NCBI GenBank assembly: GCA_023428465.1
Contig: JAEYXM010000185.1
Location: forward strand, 1-15,973
Direction of reading: 5' to 3'
DNA from: Actinomycetes bacterium
GTDB taxonomy: Bacteria; Actinomycetota; Actinomycetes; Actinomycetales; Cellulomonadaceae
DNA length: 15,973 nucleotides
The position numbers were made by a program, and so were the translations under genes. The notes beneath the pieces were generated by a model. That model saw nothing but the letters and a program-made list of their open reading frames with translations. It ran no database searches and was not told the DNA's origin. Positions 13,078 to 15,973 of this stretch are shown piece by piece; the first letter of the stretch is position 1, and each line of letters opens with the position of its first letter.

Positions 13078-13127
13078 GGGCTTGTGCCCTTCCTCGCCGG
13101 GGTATCCCCGCACCGTGGTGCAAGGGG
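13078..13127 (-). other. Structured rpsN-rpsH spacer with two alternative stems
   Basis: On the RNA, CCCC (from 13124-13127) and GCACC (13117-13121) pair with GGUGC (13110-13114) and GGGG (13106-13109). That GGGG can instead pair with CCCC from 13099-13102 in a stem with a 3-nt loop, so the two folds compete. Nearer the start codon, GGGC/GCCC (13086-13089 and 13078-13081) form a small hairpin between the GAGGAAGG ribosome binding site (13088-13095) and the ATG. The layout would suit translational control, for example by S8, but I cannot match it to a known S8 site. Confidence 0.4.
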
Positions 13128-13143
13128 ACCTGCGGCGTAGTGG

Positions 13144-13329
13144 TTACCAGCTGCTCTTGGTGACGCCGGGGAGCTCGCCGCGGTGCGCCATCTCGCGCAC
13201 GCAGATGCGGCAGAGGCCGAACTTGCGGTACACGGCGCGCGGTCGACCGCAGCGCTGGCACCGGCTGTACGCACGGACGCCGAACTTGGGCTTCCGCGCC
13301 GCCTTGTTGATGAGGGCGGTCTTCGCCAT
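13144..13329 (-). CDS. rpsN: 30S ribosomal protein S14, zinc-binding type Z
   Basis: 61 residues, the short C+ form of S14. Two Cys pairs, Cys24-x2-Cys27 and Cys40-x2-Cys43, form the zinc site between SRCQRCGRPR and FGLCRICVRE; the end GELPGVTKSSW is typical. S14 completes the head of the 30S subunit. Start ATG at 13329, one nucleotide after the rplE stop, with AAGGAG in the end of rplE. Actinobacteria often have a second, zinc-free S14 under Zur control elsewhere. Confidence 0.98.
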   Translation of the reverse strand: MAKTALINKAARKPKFGVRAYSRCQRCGRPRAVYRKFGLCRICVREMAHRGELPGVTKSSW

Positions 13330-13330
13330 G

Positions 13331-13900
13331 TCAGTTCTCCTTGAAGGGGAAGCCCAGACGGCGGAGCAGCGAGCGGCCCTCGTCGTCGTTGGTCGCGGTC
13401 GTCACGAGCGTCACGTCCATGCCACGCACCCGGTCGATCCTGTCAGGGTCGATCTCGTGGAACATGACCTGCTCGGTGAGGCCGAACGTGTAGTTGCCGT
13501 TGCCGTCGAACTGGTTCGCCGACAGGCCCCGGAAGTCGCGGATCCGCGGCAGCGCCAGCGTGATCAGACGGTCCACGAACTCCCACATGCGGTCACCGCG
13601 CAGCGTCGTGTGGGCGCCGATCGGCATGCCCTCACGCAGCTTGAACTGCGCGATGGACTTGCGGGCCTTCGTGACCTGCGGCTTCTGGCCGGTGATCGTC
13701 GTCAGGTCGCGCACCGCGCCCTCGATGAGCTTCGAGTCGCGGGCGGCTTCGCCGACACCCATGTTCACCACGACCTTGACGAGGCGCGGGACCTGGTTGA
13801 CGTTGGCGTAGCTGAACTCCTCGCGAAGCCCGGGGACGATCTCCTCGGAGTAGCGCGTCTTCAGGCGCGGCACGGCGGTGGCCGTCGTCGTCTCACTCAT
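13331..13900 (-). CDS. rplE: 50S ribosomal protein L5
   Basis: 189 residues. Hallmarks: PRLVKVVVNMGVGEA, GQKPQVTKARKSIAQFKLRE, GAHTTLRGDRMWEFVDRLIT, ALPRIRDFRGL and the C-terminal GMDVTLVTTATNDDEGRSLL. L5 binds 5S rRNA and contacts P-site tRNA. Its start overlaps the rplX stop as ATGA (13897-13900) and its own end carries the ribosome binding site for rpsN. The N-terminus has a 12-residue Thr/Ala-rich extension of ordinary actinobacterial type. Confidence 0.98.
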   Translation of the reverse strand: MSETTTATAVPRLKTRYSEEIVPGLREEFSYANVNQVPRLVKVVVNMGVGEAARDSKLIEGAVRDLTTITGQKPQVTKARKSIAQFKLREGMPIGAHTTLRGDRMWEFVDRLITLALPRIRDFRGLSANQFDGNGNYTFGLTEQVMFHEIDPDRIDRVRGMDVTLVTTATNDDEGRSLLRRLGFPFKEN

Positions 13901-14241
13901 GCGATGTCCTTACCGGAACGCTTGGCCACGCGAACCCGGACAGTCCGGGTTCGCCCGTCGCGCTCGATCTCCTCGGTGCGGTAGCCGACCCGGGTGCCCT
14001 TCTTGGTCTCGGGGTCCACCAGCATCACGTTGCTGACGTGGATCGGGGCCTCGATCGTCTCGATGCCACCGGTCCGGGTACCGCGGTTGGTGCGGCCGGC
14101 CTTCACGTGCTTGGTGGCACGCTGCACGCCCTCCACGACCAGGCGGTCGGAGTCCGTGAGGACCTCGAGCACCCGGCCCTGCTTGCCGCGGTCACGCCCC
14201 GCGATGACGACGACGAGGTCGCCCTTCTTGATCTTGGCCAT
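13897..14241 (-). CDS. rplX: 50S ribosomal protein L24
   Basis: 114 residues with an N-terminal KOW motif (KIKKGDLVVVIAGRDRGKQG) followed by VLEVLTDSDRLVVEGVQRAT and KHVKAGRT. The C-terminal half, with VSNVMLVDPETKKGTRVGYR, is normal for the family. L24 starts early assembly of the 50S subunit and lies near the tunnel exit. The start ATG at 14241 is 2 nt after the rplN stop; its stop overlaps the rplE start as ATGA. Confidence 0.97.
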   Translation of the reverse strand: MAKIKKGDLVVVIAGRDRGKQGRVLEVLTDSDRLVVEGVQRATKHVKAGRTNRGTRTGGIETIEAPIHVSNVMLVDPETKKGTRVGYRTEEIERDGRTRTVRVRVAKRSGKDIA

Positions 14242-14243
14242 GC

Positions 14244-14612
14244 TCAGAGCACCTCCGGCGCCAACGAGATGATCTTCATGAACTTCTTGTCACGCAGCTC
14301 GCGGCCGACCGGGCCGAAGATGCGCGTCCCGCGGGGCTCGTTGTCACCCTTGAGGATCACGGCGGCGTTCTCGTCGAACTTGATGTACGAACCGTCGGGC
14401 CGGCGGCGCGCCTTGGTGGTGCGCACGACGACAGCCTTGACGACGTCGCCCTTCTTGACGTTGCCGCCGGGGATGGCGTCCTTGACCGTCGCGACGATGA
14501 CGTCGCCGATACCGGCGTAGCGACGGCCCGAGCCGCCGAGAACGCGGATGCACAGGATCTGCTTGGCACCCGTGTTGTCGGCGACCTTCAGTCGCGACTC
14601 CTGCTGGATCAT
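14244..14612 (-). CDS. rplN: 50S ribosomal protein L14
   Basis: 122 residues, MIQQESRLKVADNTGAKQIL to IISLAPEVL, with the strictly conserved DNTGAK, RVLGGSGRRYA and FDENAAVILKGDNEPRGTRI segments. L14 lies at the subunit interface and forms bridge B8. Start ATG at 14612, preceded by CAGGAG. The 94-nt gap on its upstream side (14613-14706) is where the spc operon begins in E. coli; it contains the palindrome CTCGCGCGAG but no promoter I can name. Confidence 0.98.
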   Translation of the reverse strand: MIQQESRLKVADNTGAKQILCIRVLGGSGRRYAGIGDVIVATVKDAIPGGNVKKGDVVKAVVVRTTKARRRPDGSYIKFDENAAVILKGDNEPRGTRIFGPVGRELRDKKFMKIISLAPEVL

Positions 14613-14706
14613 GTCCTCGAACTCCTGTCGTCGTGCCGGTTCTCGCGCGAGGGCGAGCCTTGCCGAACGGATGTGTGGTGGGCTGCGGCCGGGAAGACCG
14701 TCGCTG

Positions 14707-15015
14707 CTACTTGGCCTTCTCCAGGATCTCCACCAGGCGCCAGCGCTTGGTCGCCGACAGCGGGCGGGTCTCCATGATGAGGATCAGGTCGCCGACGCCG
14801 GCCGTGTTTGCCTCGTCGTGCACCTTCACCTTGCTCGTGCGCCGCATGACCTTGCCGTAGAGCGGGTGCTTGACCCGGTCCTCGACCTCGACCACGACGG
14901 TCTTGTCCATCTTGTCGCTCACCACGTAGCCGCGCCGCGTCTTGCGGTACGGCCGGTGCGCGCCGGCCTCGACGGCGTCAGCCGCCTCGACCTTCTGGTT
15001 GCCTGCGTTGCTCAT
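14707..15015 (-). CDS. rpsQ: 30S ribosomal protein S17
   Basis: 102 residues: an N-terminal extension (MSNAGNQKVEAADAVEAGAH), then the OB-fold core with RKTRRGYVVSDKMDKTVVVE, YGKVMRRTSKVKVHDEAN and GDLILIMETRPLSATKRWRL. S17 is a primary binder of the 5' domain of 16S rRNA. Start ATG at 15015 is 10 nt after the rpmC stop; GAGAGG overlaps that stop codon. Normal for an actinobacterium. Confidence 0.97.
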   Translation of the reverse strand: MSNAGNQKVEAADAVEAGAHRPYRKTRRGYVVSDKMDKTVVVEVEDRVKHPLYGKVMRRTSKVKVHDEANTAGVGDLILIMETRPLSATKRWRLVEILEKAK

Positions 15016-15025
15016 CGTCGACCTC

Positions 15026-15268
15026 TCAGTCCTGGGCCGGGCTCGGTGCGGTCCGGATGCCGAGCTCGCGCTCGCGCAGGATCGTGTAGATCCGCGCGAT
15101 GTCGCGGCGCACGGCCTTGAGCCGCCCGTGGCTCTCCAGCTGGCCGGTAGCGGACTGGAACCGGAGGTTGAACAGCTCCTCCTTGGCCTTCTTCAGCTCC
15201 GCGGCCAGCGCGTCGTCGTCCAGCTCGTCCAGCTTCTCGGGGGCGAGCGCCTTGGATCCGATAGCCAT
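15026..15268 (-). CDS. rpmC: 50S ribosomal protein L29
   Basis: 80 residues, two long helices: APEKLDELDDDALAAELKKA and KEELFNLRFQSATGQLESHG, followed by RDIARIYTILRERELG, which is the L29 signature. L29 lies by the tunnel exit and is part of the docking site for signal recognition particle and trigger factor. The start ATG at 15268 overlaps the rplP stop by one nucleotide (TGATG). The C-terminus has a short TAPSPAQD tail. Confidence 0.97.
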   Translation of the reverse strand: MAIGSKALAPEKLDELDDDALAAELKKAKEELFNLRFQSATGQLESHGRLKAVRRDIARIYTILRERELGIRTAPSPAQD

Positions 15269-15684
15269 CAGTTACCACCCTCGCGAACCACGAACCTGCA
15301 CTTCATCGGGAGCTTGTGCATGGCCCGGCGCATGGCCTCACGGGCCAGCGGCTCCGGGACACCAGCGAGCTCGAACATGATGCGGCCCGGCTTGACGTTG
15401 GCCACCCACCACTCGGGGGAACCCTTACCGGAACCCATGCGGGTCTCGGCAGGCTTCTTCGTGATCGGGCGGTCCGGGTAGATGTTGATCCAGACCTTGC
15501 CGCCACGCTTGATGTGGCGGGTCATGGCGATACGAGCCGCCTCGATCTGCCGGTTGGTGACGTAGGCCGGCTCGAGAGCCTGGATGCCGAAGTCGCCGAA
15601 GGCGATCGCGGTGCCGCCCGTGGCCGCACCCGAACGACCGGGGTGGTGCTGCTTGCGGTGCTTGACCCTGCGCGGAATGAGCAT
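15268..15684 (-). CDS. rplP: 50S ribosomal protein L16
   Basis: 138 residues beginning MLIPRRVKHRKQHHPGRSG, with FGDFGIQALEPAYVTNRQIE, AARIAMTRHIKRGGKVWINI, the ETRMGSGKGSPEWWVANVKP segment close to the A-site tRNA elbow, and MKCRFVVREGGN at the end. Start ATG at 15684, with CGGAGG about 7 nt upstream, 2 nt after the rpsC stop. Normal length. Confidence 0.98.
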   Translation of the reverse strand: MLIPRRVKHRKQHHPGRSGAATGGTAIAFGDFGIQALEPAYVTNRQIEAARIAMTRHIKRGGKVWINIYPDRPITKKPAETRMGSGKGSPEWWVANVKPGRIMFELAGVPEPLAREAMRRAMHKLPMKCRFVVREGGN

Positions 15685-15686
15685 GA

Positions 15687-15973
15687 TCAGGCCTCCGTTC
15701 CGCTCTCAGGGGCGGCCTCGGCGGCGGCGGGGGCCGCCTCGGTGGTCACCTCGGCAGGAGCCTCCGTCCGCTGCTCGCGACGGCCGCGGCCACCGCGGTC
15801 GCCACGGTCCGACCGCGGGCCACGCGGGGCCCGGGGGGCCTGCGTCGCCTGCTCGCGGGCGAACTCCTTCTCGGTCATGTCGCCCTTGTAGATCCAGACC
15901 TTCACGCCGATCTGGCCGAAGGTGGTCCGGGCCTCGAAGGTGCCGAAGTCGATGTTCGCGCGCAGCGTGTGCA
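15687..15973 (-). CDS. rpsC: 30S ribosomal protein S3, C-terminal part (5' end outside window)
   Basis: 94 residues are visible, from HTLRANIDFGTFEARTTFGQ through IGVKVWIYKGDM, the conserved end of the S3 C-terminal domain. It continues into a roughly 60-residue disordered tail: an Arg/Gly/Asp-rich part (APRAPRGPRSDRGDRGGRG) then an acidic Ala/Glu-rich part ending APESGTEA. S3 lies at the mRNA entry channel and has helicase activity; tails of this sort are usual in actinobacteria though variable in length. The start of the gene and the KH domain are beyond the window edge; the frame is fixed by codon phase from 15971. Confidence 0.97.
   Translation of the reverse strand, partial: HTLRANIDFGTFEARTTFGQIGVKVWIYKGDMTEKEFAREQATQAPRAPRGPRSDRGDRGGRGRREQRTEAPAEVTTEAAPAAAEAAPESGTEA

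Noticed and set aside
1..15973. tRNA or rRNA genes, CRISPR arrays, insertion sequences, attachment sites
   Set aside because: No tRNA-like cloverleaf, regular spacer-repeat array, transposase or terminal inverted repeat was recognised while reading both strands.

Overview
The window is about 16 kb of very GC-rich DNA from an actinobacterium. Gene order, protein sequences, many GTG starts and the zinc-type S14 and L36 proteins fit Micrococcales, probably near Cellulomonadaceae or Promicromonosporaceae; this placement is inferred from the sequence without a search.

Two gene blocks converge near 3.9 kb. On the + strand (1-3860) lie the 3' end of a secreted RpfB-type muralytic enzyme gene with its terminator, then a compact five-gene operon: a small membrane-anchored or secreted protein, an ApbE-type FAD:protein FMN transferase, a ferric-reductase-like b-heme membrane protein, a NuoF-like flavin/Fe-S protein and a 3Fe-4S-type ferredoxin. 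The last four genes overlap end to start by 4 to 17 nt. The set looks like a flavinylation-linked module moving electrons across the membrane, but no FMN-acceptor protein is visible here. Three direct repeats with an exact 11-nt period lie upstream and suggest control by an OmpR-family response regulator.

On the - strand (3918-15973, read right to left) is the ribosomal S10-spc-alpha supercluster: rpsC (partial), rplP, rpmC, rpsQ, rplN, rplX, rplE, rpsN (type Z), rpsH, rplF, rplR, rpsE, rpmD, rplO, secY, adk, map, infA, rpmJ, rpsM, rpsK, rpoA, rplQ. No rpsD sits between rpsK and rpoA. Most genes overlap by 1-4 nt or lie a few nt apart. The larger spacers (rplO-secY, map-infA, rpmJ-rpsM, rpsK-rpoA) hold hairpins or candidate promoters and probably divide the cluster into separately tuned segments. 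Convergent transcription from both sides meets at one near-perfect hairpin at 3872-3906.

The most notable features are the redox operon with its substituted cofactor sites (a missing Fe-S cysteine in the NuoF-like protein, Asn for Asp in ApbE, His for Cys in the ferredoxin), the 11-nt-phased repeats, a ribosomal protein L15 with a roughly 100-residue Lys/Ala-rich N-terminal extension, and hairpins placed 5-8 nt behind three ribosomal stop codons.
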